A stretch of 64,000 nt of DNA from QHXW01 sp035280425 (GTDB taxonomy: Bacteria > Acidobacteriota > Terriglobia > Bryobacterales > Bryobacteraceae), in the NCBI GenBank assembly GCA_035280425.1, contig DATEFW010000018.1, positions 186,001 through 250,000 of the forward strand. The letters are read 5' to 3'. The position numbers were made by a program, and so were the translations under genes. The notes beneath the pieces were generated by a model, which saw nothing but the letters and a program-made list of their open reading frames with translations, made no database searches and was not told where the DNA came from. This document shows positions 1 to 9,112 of the stretch, piece after piece (position 1 is the stretch's first letter; every line of letters starts with the position of its first letter).

Positions 1-622
1 GCGTGTTCCGATATTCCGCCTGCTTGCCGATAACCTCCCGGCCCGCCGCCTGCGTGAAACTGGCCTTGCGCGGAACAAGCCGGATCGATTTGATCGCTAC
101 CAGATCGAACAGCCCGTCGGTCGGCATGAGCATCAAAGGCCGGCCCAGCGGATCGGTCACATGCACGTCGAACCGGTAGTCCACGTATTGCCGGAGCGGC
201 CCGATCTTCTGCTTAAATTCCTCGCTACCCAGCTTGATCTTGATTTCTTTGCCGCCCTCGGCCAGCATCCGGATCTCGACCGCTTCATACCGCGTCCAGT
301 CGATGTACTTTTCCTTGGGCGCCAGGATCACCGGTGTGCTGCCGTCGCCTTTGACCACCAGATCGCCATCGCGAAACCCGATCCGCCCGCGCAACAGCTC
401 CCAGGTGATGTCTTTTTCGGAATTGAAGTTCTGCCAGACGATCGGTTCCGCCATTAATGCCGAGGACGGCGCCGGTGAAGCGGAAACAGTTGCTGACGTT
501 TGCAGTTGATCGTCAAACCGGTAGGGCTGGAATGCCGCAGTTTTAGGCCGGGTGGAAGGCGCAGGCGTCCGGTTGCAGGCGGCGCACAGCAGCAGAAACA
601 AAATGAAAACAAAACGGCGCAA
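1..622 (-). CDS. Lipoprotein of unknown function, C-terminus cut by window edge
   Basis: An open minus-strand frame runs off the left edge (207 codons visible). The best start is TTG at 622, giving a short basic N-terminus, a leucine-rich core and a lipobox ending LLLCAAC, so the protein is predicted to be lipidated and exported. A Pro/Ser/Thr-rich linker (about residues 17-55) precedes a compact domain beginning WQNFNSEKDITWELL, rich in beta-type residues and reminiscent of carbohydrate-binding-type folds. No catalytic motif is visible. It lies downstream of the TonB receptor and Gfo/Idh genes on the same strand, so a role in outer-surface substrate handling is possible but is inference. A stand-alone domain start at the internal ATG (about 455) is the alternative, but would lose the convincing lipobox. 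Confidence 0.6.
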   Translation of the reverse strand, partial: MRRFVFILFLLLCAACNRTPAPSTRPKTAAFQPYRFDDQLQTSATVSASPAPSSALMAEPIVWQNFNSEKDITWELLRGRIGFRDGDLVVKGDGSTPVILAPKEKYIDWTRYEAVEIRMLAEGGKEIKIKLGSEEFKQKIGPLRQYVDYRFDVHVTDPLGRPLMLMPTDGLFDLVAIKSIRLVPRKASFTQAAGREVIGKQAEYRNT

Positions 623-679
623 AAAAGCTATTTTCGCACGGACACAACTTGCGTGTACTGATCGCCGAAGAGTGCTGCA

Positions 680-701
680 GGGCAGGCTTTTGCGCCTGCC
701 C
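680..701. repeat. 8-bp stem hairpin between lipoprotein and TonB receptor genes
   Basis: GGGCAGGC, a six-base loop and GCCTGCCC form a perfect 8-bp stem just past the stop codon of the TonB receptor gene. No T-run follows it on the minus strand, so it is not a classical intrinsic terminator. It may stabilise the 3' end of the receptor mRNA or be a dispersed intergenic hairpin. Confidence 0.5.
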
Positions 702-709
702 CTACGCTT

Positions 710-3700
710 TTACCACTCCATGCGCGCCGAGAACTGAATGATGCGCGGATCGTTGGCCTGCTGGCTGAGATTGATCAGCCCCGTGGTCGAATTGGGATTC
801 AAATCGTTCGGGTGATTGAAGGCGTTGAAAAAATCCGCCGAGAAGCGTACCTTCCACCTCTCCTTGAGGTCGAAGTATTTGAACGCCGAAAGATCTTCGT
901 TCCACGATCGCGGCCCCAGGAAGAAATTGTGCGCGTTCCAGCTCAGCACATCATAGCTGGTGTGCACAACTTGGCCGTTGGCGAGCGTAAGAGGCAACCG
1001 GTTGTTAAAGCTCGATCCCAGGGGATGCATTACCCGCTGGGATCGATCCACCGGTACCAGCGCCTCCAGTTTCGACGCGTCAACGCCCGTGGCCTGCGTC
1101 GGATCGAAGTCGCCGCGGAAGTACAGTTCCTGCTCATGCCCGAAGATGTACATCTTCAGCCGCTGTCCGGAGCTGAGCGCAGGGTTGCCGAACAAATAAT
1201 CGTTGCCGTTGACCCCCGTCCAGAATCCGCTCCGCCAGTTTCCGATAAATGCTATCTGCCACCCGCCCACAATCTGATTCACCAGGCCGGACACATTGCT
1301 GGCAAACTTCTTGCCTTTTCCGAACGGCAGCTCGTAAACACCGTTCCATTTGATCTGGTGCGGCGGCACTGAGCCGGAGTTGTAGTAAATCAGCTTGAGG
1401 CGCTGGCTGGTGGAGAGGTTAGGCTCGCCCAGGATGCCTGTGGTCAGCGGCAGGATAGCCCCGTCCGCGCCATCCGAAAATCCGCCCGCATCGCTCGTGG
1501 TCAGCGCATGATCGTAGGTGTACGAAAATTGAAACGTCAGGCCGCTGGCAAATGTTCGTTCCACCTGTGCCTGGATCGAGTGTGAGTTCGAATAGCCGAT
1601 GTGGGATTCGAACCGGCCGTTCCAGTTCGGGTTCGGACGCCGGGCGTCCGCTCCGCTTCCTCCAGGCAGAACCTCCAACCCGGTGCGCACTTCATAGTTG
1701 TACGCCGATTCCGGATTATTCCAGGCCGTCAACTGTTCGAGATTGCTGCCATGCGTGCCGATGTAACTGACCCGCAGGGAAGTGTTGCGCATCAGCTCCC
1801 GCTCGACGTTAAATGTCCACTGCTGCATGCGGTCGTCCGACCAGTGGTGTGGGTCGAAGCCGAAGAACGAGCGCGAGGTCGAAGGAATCGGTTGGATCCC
1901 ATACACATTCACCGTGGCATTGGGCAGATAGTCGGTCGACGCCGGTGCGTTCAGCAGATCGTAATTGGGTATGGTGCCGTTGTGATCGGCAACCGTATTT
2001 TCAAAACGCAGGTTGAGCGGCGGATTGCTGCGCGAAGCTTGCAGGATCTGCGCCAGCGGCATCGGCCAGTAGTACATCCCATATCCGCCGCGCACCACCC
2101 ATTTGTCCGTAATACGGTATGCCACCGCCAGCCGCGGGCCGAAGTCGGAGAAGTACTGCGGGATCAGCGCCTTCGGAAAACCTGAAACCGTGTCGGCTGT
2201 CACCCAGGACAAGCCGCGCGTTTTCCAGGAATCCAGCACGCCGGAAGGTATGTTAGGCAGGCTTTCGATTGTCGTGTTGTGCGGCGTAACTACGGTAAAC
2301 CCCGGATAATTGAGTGGATCCAGGTTCACCAGCCGGTTGTATTTCTCGTGGTAGGGGTTCCAGTGATCCCAACGGAGCCCTACATCCACGGTCAGCCGCG
2401 GGCTCACCTTCCACGTATCGTTGATATAGCCGTCGATTTCCTTCTGCTGGAAGTAGAAGAATCCGCGATTGTACTGGTTCGAAAGATACGTCGGAAGCCC
2501 CATCAGCATATCCGCGAATCCCGTGCCGGTGAAGGCCACCGGACCCTGAGCGCTGGGGTCGTACAGTTGCGTCCAGTCGGCGTAAAAGCTGTGGGAACCC
2601 TCGGCCTGCTGCAACTCTTCGACGTTGTTGTATTCCTGGCGGAGCTTGATCCCGGCCTTGATCGAGTGCTTCCCCTTGACCCAGGTCACGCCATCGTCGA
2701 TCTGGAATGAGGTCAGGTTCTGCCTATGATTGTTATCACCGTCCCAGCCGCCGTAATAAAGCATGTTCGACGCAGGGTCGTAATAGCCGGAGAAGTAGAT
2801 CGTCGGCCAGCCCGTCACGCCGAACGGGTTCGGCAAGCCCAGCTTGTTAGCCCAGTTCGTGCTGTCGCCCAGCGTTCCGTAATGCGTCGCCGTCCGGAAG
2901 CCGGAGAGTTGTAGCTCATTCATGAGCGTCGGCTTGAACACGTGGTTCCAATGAATATTTTCCGAGTAGAACTTGATATCCTGTTCGCCGCTGCCCCCGC
3001 AATTGGTGCAGCCCGGAGGCGGATAGCCGTATTTCCCGCCATACGTGGCATTGAAGTTGGGCGCCAGCGAGATTCGTCCCGAAATCATGTCTTTTTCTGA
3101 AAAATTGTGGTCGATCTTGATCGTCCAGGTGTGCTGGTTGTTGGGCACCGGATAGTAGTACTGGAAATTCTGATTGACCCAGGGATTCAGGTTGCCCGCA
3201 ATATTCGGAATGGGTGTCACACTCTGGAAAATCGCGGCATATTGGCTGATGTAGTTCTGCGGAATCTTGTTGCCCGGAAAAGGCTGCCGCACGCCATTTG
3301 GCCCCGATGTGGTTTTTGGATCGTAAAGCGTGAACTGGTCGCCGTTGAAATCCGTGATGTTGCTCAGGTCCCCCTGCCACATCGAAGCGGTAGGGACGCC
3401 CGTAATAGCAAAGCGGTTCTGCCGCTGCTTCATACCCTCCCAGTCGAACAGCCAGAACGTCTTGTTCTTTCCGTTGTAAAGCCCCGGAACCAGCACCGGA
3501 CCGCCGGCATACCCACCGTATTCGTTGCGGATATATTTTGCCGGCGTGTTGCCATCCTGTCGCTGCCTCGCCCTCAGGCCCGCCGCGTTATCCCGGAAAG
3601 TCTCGAAAAGCGCGCCGTGGAATTCGTTGGTGCCGCTTCGGCTCGCGACGTCAATCGTCGCCGGCCGTGAATACTGCGCCCCCGAGCCGGCCGTCTCGAT

Positions 3701-4336
3701 GCGGAACTCCTGCACCGTGTCGAGGCCCGGCTGCATGCGCGATATCCCGCCGCCGAACCGGTCCACCATCGACATGCCGTCGAAGTTCATCTCCGTGGCG
3801 CCGACCTTCATGCCGTTGGTGCGTGGATTGCCCCCGCCGACCACGCCCGGCGTCAAATCGAATAGCTGCGAAATCTGTCGTCCGTTGAGTGGAAGGTCAT
3901 GAATGCGCAGCGCGTCCTTGACGTCGGCAACCTGCGACCCCTGCGTGTCAATCGTCGGCGCTGCGCCTGTGACTTCCACCGCCGACTGCAAACTGCCGAC
4001 TTCCATGGTGGGATCGACGACTACGGTCTGGCCGACCTGGACGTCCATGGTCCCCTGCCACTTCTTGAACCCCTCGGCTTCTACATCAAGCGAATACGGC
4101 CCGATCGGAATCGCCCCGAAGTAGTAAATTCCAGCGGCGTTCGTCTGGCTTTCGCGCGCCACGCCTGTAGCGGTGTTCGTTAGCGTTACCTTTGCGTTTG
4201 GGATCACCGCCTTGCTGGCATCCTGCACCGTGCCTCGAACTATCCCCAGCCCGGTCTGCGCCGCCAGAGGCAGTGCAGCGAAAGCAAATATGGCTAATGA
4301 CTTTCTGATACACCGCAAGAAAGGCCCTACCGACAT
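710..4336 (-). CDS. TonB-dependent receptor, Oar-like, with carboxypeptidase-regulatory-like N-terminus
   Basis: About 1208 residues. The start at 4336 is chosen because GGAGGG lies six bases upstream and the following sequence is a normal signal peptide (basic start, LAIFAFAALPLAAQ). Residues about 30-110 form a carboxypeptidase-regulatory-like beta-sandwich (GIVRGTVQDASKAVIPNA), followed by a plug-like segment (LNGRQISQLFDLTPGV) and a very long beta-barrel rich in Asn, Tyr and Gly with aromatic strand ends, finishing NDPRIIQFSARMEW. This is the architecture of the large outer-membrane receptors that are numerous in Acidobacteriota. The ligand cannot be deduced; oligosaccharides or peptides are usual guesses for the family. 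An additional in-frame ATG at 4369 lacks a ribosome binding site. Confidence 0.93.
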   Translation of the reverse strand: MSVGPFLRCIRKSLAIFAFAALPLAAQTGLGIVRGTVQDASKAVIPNAKVTLTNTATGVARESQTNAAGIYYFGAIPIGPYSLDVEAEGFKKWQGTMDVQVGQTVVVDPTMEVGSLQSAVEVTGAAPTIDTQGSQVADVKDALRIHDLPLNGRQISQLFDLTPGVVGGGNPRTNGMKVGATEMNFDGMSMVDRFGGGISRMQPGLDTVQEFRIETAGSGAQYSRPATIDVASRSGTNEFHGALFETFRDNAAGLRARQRQDGNTPAKYIRNEYGGYAGGPVLVPGLYNGKNKTFWLFDWEGMKQRQNRFAITGVPTASMWQGDLSNITDFNGDQFTLYDPKTTSGPNGVRQPFPGNKIPQNYISQYAAIFQSVTPIPNIAGNLNPWVNQNFQYYYPVPNNQHTWTIKIDHNFSEKDMISGRISLAPNFNATYGGKYGYPPPGCTNCGGSGEQDIKFYSENIHWNHVFKPTLMNELQLSGFRTATHYGTLGDSTNWANKLGLPNPFGVTGWPTIYFSGYYDPASNMLYYGGWDGDNNHRQNLTSFQIDDGVTWVKGKHSIKAGIKLRQEYNNVEELQQAEGSHSFYADWTQLYDPSAQGPVAFTGTGFADMLMGLPTYLSNQYNRGFFYFQQKEIDGYINDTWKVSPRLTVDVGLRWDHWNPYHEKYNRLVNLDPLNYPGFTVVTPHNTTIESLPNIPSGVLDSWKTRGLSWVTADTVSGFPKALIPQYFSDFGPRLAVAYRITDKWVVRGGYGMYYWPMPLAQILQASRSNPPLNLRFENTVADHNGTIPNYDLLNAPASTDYLPNATVNVYGIQPIPSTSRSFFGFDPHHWSDDRMQQWTFNVERELMRNTSLRVSYIGTHGSNLEQLTAWNNPESAYNYEVRTGLEVLPGGSGADARRPNPNWNGRFESHIGYSNSHSIQAQVERTFASGLTFQFSYTYDHALTTSDAGGFSDGADGAILPLTTGILGEPNLSTSQRLKLIYYNSGSVPPHQIKWNGVYELPFGKGKKFASNVSGLVNQIVGGWQIAFIGNWRSGFWTGVNGNDYLFGNPALSSGQRLKMYIFGHEQELYFRGDFDPTQATGVDASKLEALVPVDRSQRVMHPLGSSFNNRLPLTLANGQVVHTSYDVLSWNAHNFFLGPRSWNEDLSAFKYFDLKERWKVRFSADFFNAFNHPNDLNPNSTTGLINLSQQANDPRIIQFSARMEW

Positions 4337-4368
4337 AGACACCCTCCAAGCAAACTGATTTAGAATCA

Positions 4369-4397
4369 AGGCTATCCGAGATCCCCGTACTTGTCAA
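4369..4397 (-). promoter_or_regulatory. Candidate sigma-70 promoter of the TonB receptor gene
   Basis: On the minus strand a perfect -35 TTGACA (4397-4392) is separated by 17 bases from TAGCCT (4374-4369), which keeps the key T-A----T of a -10. The predicted transcript start near 4362 gives a leader of about 25 bases containing GGAGGG before the ATG at 4336. Confidence 0.5.
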
Positions 4398-4420
4398 GAA
4401 CTTTTTGCCCGTGCACGGCT

Positions 4421-5554
4421 TTACGCCGATTCGAGCATCGCCTCCCACGTCACTTCGCGCTTGGTTTCGATAGCCATCCGGCCCAGCAAGGAAGTGAACG
4501 TGCTGTCGGCGGCGTCGAACGCCATATTGCGCCCCTTGCCGGCCAGCACATCGGTTACGAAGGCTTCCATCGCATCGATCGTGATCTCCCGTTTCGATTC
4601 CACCCGAATGTCATCATCCTCGCCGCGATGCCATTTGAAGTACTTGCGCTCCGTCTCGAGCACCCCCTCGGTCCCGAAAAACTGCTCTTTGACGTCCCAA
4701 TAGCGCTTTACCGCGAGTTGCGTCGCCGCCAGGAACCCCTTGAGCCCGTTGGGATATTCGTAAGTTACGTTCAGATGGTCCAGGTTGTCCCCGAAGGCTC
4801 GCTTTTTGCGCCCGCCGGCACCGGTCGCCTTGAGCGGATGCGCCTGCGCGAACCAGTTCAGCACATCGAGTCCATGGCAATCCTGCTCGACGATAAAATC
4901 GCCGGAAGTCTCGCGGAACGCGCCCCAGTGCCGGATCCGCTGCTCCTCCCTCGGATAGGGGGATTGGAACGCCCTGAATGAGGCACCCCCAAGAAGCCAG
5001 TCGCTGCGCATCAGCAACAGCTCGCCAAGCCGGCCCGAACGCAGGATATCTAGCGCCGCCAGGTACTCCGGGCTAAACCGTTGCTGGAAGCCGAATTGGA
5101 CCACTTTCGAGCCTTCCACCCGGTGCGCCGCCCGCACCAGGCGTTTAACCCCCGCCACATCCGCCCCGGCGGGCTTTTCGCAATAGACATGCTTTCGCGC
5201 CTCCACAGCCGCTTCAAAATGCTCGGGATGCAGGAAAACCGGCGTGGCGATCAGAACGGCGTCCAAATCCGGGCGCGCCAGCAGTTCGTGATAGTCCTTG
5301 TAGGCGGGCGCGTGCTCGACGCCTGGAATCTCGGTTTTGGCCCGATCGATCTGGTCGTCGTACAAATCGCACAGGGCCGCCACCCGCACTCTGGGATCCT
5401 GGGCGAACAGGCCGCCTACATAGCGGCCGCGGCCGCCGGTTCCAATAATGCCCAAGCTCACTTGCGAGTTGGCCTGGAAACTAAAGGCAGTCTTAGACTT
5501 AGACAGCAGCAGGGTGCCGCCCGCAAGCGCGGCGCGGCGGGTGATTTTCGCCAT
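4421..5554 (-). CDS. Gfo/Idh/MocA family oxidoreductase with Tat-like signal
   Basis: 377 residues. The N-terminus MAKITRRAALAGGTLLLSKS resembles a twin-arginine signal, as is common for acidobacterial members of this family. A Rossmann NAD(P) motif GTGGRGRYVGG follows at about residues 37-47, then AALCDLYDDQ. The family signature EKPAGADVAGVKRLV (about 125-140) supplies the conserved Lys of EKP. The C-terminal half contains the usual GxxxD-HxxD-type region (VEQDCHGLDVLNW), where Asp and His usually bind the sugar substrate. Predicted reaction: NAD(P)-dependent oxidation or isomerisation of a sugar or inositol-like compound. AAGGAC lies just upstream of the ATG. It is upstream of the TonB receptor on the same strand, about 85 bases away, suggesting a shared carbohydrate role. 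Confidence 0.88.
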   Translation of the reverse strand: MAKITRRAALAGGTLLLSKSKTAFSFQANSQVSLGIIGTGGRGRYVGGLFAQDPRVRVAALCDLYDDQIDRAKTEIPGVEHAPAYKDYHELLARPDLDAVLIATPVFLHPEHFEAAVEARKHVYCEKPAGADVAGVKRLVRAAHRVEGSKVVQFGFQQRFSPEYLAALDILRSGRLGELLLMRSDWLLGGASFRAFQSPYPREEQRIRHWGAFRETSGDFIVEQDCHGLDVLNWFAQAHPLKATGAGGRKKRAFGDNLDHLNVTYEYPNGLKGFLAATQLAVKRYWDVKEQFFGTEGVLETERKYFKWHRGEDDDIRVESKREITIDAMEAFVTDVLAGKGRNMAFDAADSTFTSLLGRMAIETKREVTWEAMLESA

Positions 5555-5681
5555 AATTGTCCTTTCGAGCGTTCAGGCAATCAGCGGGCCTTCCGCGAGC
5601 ATGTTGATACGAAAGCCTTTAGACCACTTGGAGCTCGATCCTGGGGCGGCAGAACGGGTCAATTACCCCACCGGCTGAATT

Positions 5682-7466
5682 TCAGTGGGCCGAAATACGG
5701 ACCAGTTCTTCCGGCTTGGCAGCATTGCGGGCCGCGGTATGGAGCGCAGCGATAAATTCGCCGCGATCGACATGCTTCAGCCGGCAGGCCTGCTCAAGGC
5801 TGATCGAGCGCGCGAAAACCTGGCGAGCGACCGGGTTTTCGATCATGGAAAAACCGAACTTCAGAAAAACTTGAGTTGTCTCCGGGTAGCGCTCCACCAC
5901 GTCCAGCACCTTCGCCTCCGGAGCGATGACGACGTCACCGGGCGCCGGGCGGCTCGCGAGCCTGTGGTTCATCGTGTGCCAGAGGTCGAAAGCCCAGAGC
6001 GAAAGGCCCGCTACTTCGACCCAAGCGCTCAAGGCCGTCACTGGGAAAGCCCAATGGCCGCTGTCGGTGAGGATCTGGAAAACGACGCGCATGGCGCAGC
6101 CAATGTTGATCAGCCAGAAGCTGGCGCGCAGCGAGCGGAGCCGCCTGGGATCGAGCCCGCCGAGTATGGGGGTCACCTTGCTCGAGACCCCGACGATCAT
6201 CATGCTGATGAAGCCGACGGTGAACGCGTGGCGGTAGCCGCCGAAGTAGGCGTGGGAGAAGACCACGCCGCGCACGGCGTCGTAAACCGGCAACAATGCG
6301 AGCAGCACCGCCGCGAAAATGGCCCAGCCGTACGCAGCGCGCAAAAACGGCAGCGAGCGGTCCGGGTCGACTCGGGCCGAGAACAACCGGAAGGCGCGGA
6401 CAAGCAGAACGATCGAAGCCAGCAGGCCGAGGATGCTCAATTCGAGCGCCACGCCCCACAATGGCTGCCGGGTGCGGACCAGCAGCGAATAAGACGCGAT
6501 GTTTCCCGCGACCGATAAGTTCCAGATCCAGAAAACCAGCCGCGCCGTTCCCGCCGGCACTTCGCGGAAACCATAGATGAACGGCAGGAAGCGCTGGCTG
6601 ACGGCCAGAATCATGCCGCCCGCGAAACCGAGCAGTTGCACGTCCCGCCAGGGCGCATCGTACAGGCTGATGAAGTGCACCCAGCCGCGATAGCCGCTTA
6701 CTTCCGCAGACGCCATGAAGATCCACAGGTCGAATGCAAACGCCGCGACCATCCAAGCGAGCGCGGTGACCAGGAAGCGCTCGTACCACTCGAGCGTTTT
6801 TGGCGATTGCCGGACGGTTTTCACGATGATCCAGAAAAAGGTAGCGACTACGGCGAGCTCGGCCGCGCCGGCGACGCGGCCGGCAGAGCTCCACGCGGGA
6901 CGAGAGATCCAGATTTCCGCGAGCGTCCGGATCGAGAGCGCGGTCGCCATAACAGGCAACGTCCACGTCGCCAGGCGAGGGCGGTAAAGCGTGGTGAAAC
7001 GGAACCGCGGAATCGCCTGATATGCGAATCCCATCACGAAGAACATCACCCAGCCCGCGATCTGCGCGTGCGCATGGGCCCAGGTGACGGCGCGCAGGTC
7101 GAGAGATGCCAGCTCGCCCCGCGCGGCCATGACCGCGAGATTGATGCCGCCGAGCACGCAGCCGAACGTGAACATGGTCAGGATGCCGGCTTTGAAAAAA
7201 AGGCGATAGATCACGTCGGCAGGACCGGGTTTGAATTCGAGAGGCGCGGGGTGCAACCGATCGGCGCGCGCGGCTTCTTCCAGTTCCGGAATCAGGCGTG
7301 CTGCGTCGGCGCGGTGTGCGCGAATGAAGAATTCGAGCGACTCTTCGGGGCCAAGCGCGCCGCCGCAGCCCGCGAGACCGTAGCGATCGAAGACTTTCCG
7401 GCAGGACGGGTACCGGCCGATGATGGCCGGCAGCATCATGTCGCGTGCGATCAAGGAGTCTGGCAT
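5682..7466 (-). CDS. NnrS-like 12-TM protein with DUF1858/ScdA_N-type domains at both ends
   Basis: 594 residues. Residues about 5-65 look like the ScdA_N/DUF1858 fold (IIGRYPSCRKVFDRYGLAGC), the small domain found at the N-terminus of iron-centre repair proteins. About 12 hydrophobic helices follow (residues 78-510), with a conserved HAHAQIAGWVMFFVMGF in helix 2 and a His in helix 10 (HAFTVGFISMMIVGVSSK), matching the pattern of NnrS, a haem/copper membrane protein that protects against nitric oxide. A second DUF1858-like domain closes the protein (AKVLDVVERYPETTQVFLKF). AAGGAC precedes the ATG. It is divergent from a paralogue at 7553 with a CRP/FNR-like box between them. A role in NO or low-oxygen metabolism is inference from family and context. 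Confidence 0.75.
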   Translation of the reverse strand: MPDSLIARDMMLPAIIGRYPSCRKVFDRYGLAGCGGALGPEESLEFFIRAHRADAARLIPELEEAARADRLHPAPLEFKPGPADVIYRLFFKAGILTMFTFGCVLGGINLAVMAARGELASLDLRAVTWAHAHAQIAGWVMFFVMGFAYQAIPRFRFTTLYRPRLATWTLPVMATALSIRTLAEIWISRPAWSSAGRVAGAAELAVVATFFWIIVKTVRQSPKTLEWYERFLVTALAWMVAAFAFDLWIFMASAEVSGYRGWVHFISLYDAPWRDVQLLGFAGGMILAVSQRFLPFIYGFREVPAGTARLVFWIWNLSVAGNIASYSLLVRTRQPLWGVALELSILGLLASIVLLVRAFRLFSARVDPDRSLPFLRAAYGWAIFAAVLLALLPVYDAVRGVVFSHAYFGGYRHAFTVGFISMMIVGVSSKVTPILGGLDPRRLRSLRASFWLINIGCAMRVVFQILTDSGHWAFPVTALSAWVEVAGLSLWAFDLWHTMNHRLASRPAPGDVVIAPEAKVLDVVERYPETTQVFLKFGFSMIENPVARQVFARSISLEQACRLKHVDRGEFIAALHTAARNAAKPEELVRISAH

Positions 7467-7500
7467 CGTCCTTATCTTCAGACGAGCACGCTGGAGGGTC

Positions 7501-7516
7501 TGTGACCCCAGTCACG
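7501..7516. promoter_or_regulatory. CRP/FNR-superfamily-like operator between divergent NnrS-like genes
   Basis: TGTGA-N6-TCACG (7501-7505 and 7512-7516) matches nine of ten positions of the CRP-type consensus TGTGA-N6-TCACA. It lies in the 86-base divergent gap, 35 bases upstream of the minus-strand start and 37 upstream of the plus-strand start, so one dimer could control both genes. Regulators of this superfamily (FNR, Dnr, NnrR) often control NO-related genes. Confidence 0.5.
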
Positions 7517-7552
7517 CCAGGCGAAATTACTTATGTGCCAGCATTAAGACAA

Positions 7553-9103
7553 ATGCAGGCTTCATCCGCGGAACCACTGCCTCCGGCGTGGCAGGAGGCT
7601 TTCGCACGCGATCAAATTGCCGGCAAAGCGTCGCTCGCCGACCCGCTGCCGGAGCGCTGCGTGGCGCGGCTGCTCGCGGCATTCATCGGCGCGGGGCTGA
7701 TTTTTCTGGTGCTGCCCGGAACTCTGCTGGGTGTTTGGAACCTGGTCAACATCAGCTCGCAGCGCCAGTCCGATGCCATTTCCGCGGCCTGGATCCAGGC
7801 GCACGGGCATGCGCAGTTATTTGGCTGGGTGGCGACCTTCATGATCGGGATCTCGCTCTACGCGATTCCCAAGTTCCGCGGCGGCTACATTCGCTCGCTG
7901 GCAGCGGGATGGACGATGTTCGCCCTGTGGACCGCGGCGGTGGCGTTGCGCTGGTTTTCCGGCGTGTTCGCGTGGCGCTGGCACGAGATCTGGCCCGCGA
8001 GCGCGGCGGTTGAGCTGATTGTCTCGGTCCTGTTGCTCTGGCAGGCAACGGCGCGAGGGCCATCGAGGCGGTCGCACGAGTTGTGGGAGATTCTCACGTT
8101 TGCGGGACTCGGCGGTCTGGCGGCGACGCTGGTGCTGCAGCTTACTGTGGTGTCGCGCGCGCCGGCGGCTCCTGCCATTCCGGCAGAGCCGGACCAGCTT
8201 TTTCTCACAACGGCTCTCTGGATTTTCTGCTTTCCAGTGGTCTGGGGGTTCAGCGCGCGCCTGCTGCCGGCATTCTTGGGGCTTAAACGATCGGCGTCCG
8301 GGAGCGGCTACACGGGGCTGGCTCTTTTGGGCGCCGGCGCGCTTTTGTTTGCCGCGGGTCGAGGGAAGTGGGCGGCTGCGGCAACACTGAGCGCGGTGGC
8401 GGCAGCGTGCTGGTCGCTCCGCATCTTTCATCCGGGCGAGCGCGCGCCCAAGGTGATCGGGGTAGATCCGCTTTATCCTAGTTTCGTGCGCGGCGCGTGG
8501 ATCTGGCTGGTATTGTCGTCTCTGTTAGTTTTCGGCGCGCCATCGCCTGGTTGGCTGGGAGCTTCGCGCCATGCATTCACTGTCGGGTTTCTGGCCGGAA
8601 TGATTTTCGCCATCGGGCCGCGCATTCTGCCAGCATTTCTCAACAGCCGTGAACTCTGGAGCGTTTCGCTGATGCGGTGGTCGCTTGTGCTGCTGACAAC
8701 GGGTTGCGCGCTTCGCGTTGCTTCCGAGCCGCTGGCTTACTCGGGAATCGTTCCCTGGGCCTGGAGTGTGCTGCCGGTGTCGGCCTCAATCGAGCTAAGC
8801 GCGGTGGTTTTATTCGCGCTCAATCTCGGCAAGACTTTAGCCACACCGGTGCCGAGCTGGTTCGGCCGCGAGCAGGTGAAAGGCACGATGATGCTGTACT
8901 GGTATGTTTCGAGCTATCCGGCGACGAAGAAATTATTGATCGACGCGGGGTTGGCGACGCTCGCGCGCATTGCGAGCGTTCCGAAGACTCTCACGCTTGC
9001 CGATGCAGCCGCCGCCGACGGAGCGAGTCTCGAAACGGTTCTTTCCAGACTGGGCGATTTCTTCGATTCCAGGCGCACACGCACGGCACGCGCGAATAGC
9101 TGA
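7553..9103 (+). CDS. NnrS-like multi-TM protein with C-terminal DUF1858-like domain (paralogue of 5682-7466)
   Basis: 516 residues from ATG at 7553. The open frame extends upstream to 7445, but that would run through the divergent regulatory box, and a GTG at 7502 sits inside the box, so 7553 is preferred. About 12 hydrophobic segments follow an amphipathic N-terminus. Helix 2 has HGHAQLFGWVATFMIGISLY, parallel to HAHAQ in the divergent gene, and a late helix has HAFTVGFLAGMIFAIGPRIL. The last 75 residues resemble a DUF1858 domain (SSYPATKKLLIDAGL). The two proteins therefore look like paralogues, this one having lost the N-terminal domain. The likely role is a haem-containing membrane protein in NO or hypoxia response; the substrate is unknown. 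Confidence 0.75.
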   Translation: MQASSAEPLPPAWQEAFARDQIAGKASLADPLPERCVARLLAAFIGAGLIFLVLPGTLLGVWNLVNISSQRQSDAISAAWIQAHGHAQLFGWVATFMIGISLYAIPKFRGGYIRSLAAGWTMFALWTAAVALRWFSGVFAWRWHEIWPASAAVELIVSVLLLWQATARGPSRRSHELWEILTFAGLGGLAATLVLQLTVVSRAPAAPAIPAEPDQLFLTTALWIFCFPVVWGFSARLLPAFLGLKRSASGSGYTGLALLGAGALLFAAGRGKWAAAATLSAVAAACWSLRIFHPGERAPKVIGVDPLYPSFVRGAWIWLVLSSLLVFGAPSPGWLGASRHAFTVGFLAGMIFAIGPRILPAFLNSRELWSVSLMRWSLVLLTTGCALRVASEPLAYSGIVPWAWSVLPVSASIELSAVVLFALNLGKTLATPVPSWFGREQVKGTMMLYWYVSSYPATKKLLIDAGLATLARIASVPKTLTLADAAAADGASLETVLSRLGDFFDSRRTRTARANS

Positions 9104-9112
9104 CAGGGTAGG

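Noticed and set aside
1601..1623. tRNA T-arm-like sequence (GGTTCGAATCCCAC on the minus strand)
   Set aside because: It lies inside the TonB receptor reading frame and no acceptor or anticodon arm can be drawn around it.
6636..7505. 289-codon plus-strand frame opposite the NnrS-like gene
   Set aside because: Antisense shadow, highly charged and without motif, and it crosses the divergent regulatory region.
7535..7540. Minus-strand TGGCAC in the divergent NnrS gap
   Set aside because: No GC at the -12 position, so it is not a sigma-54 promoter.
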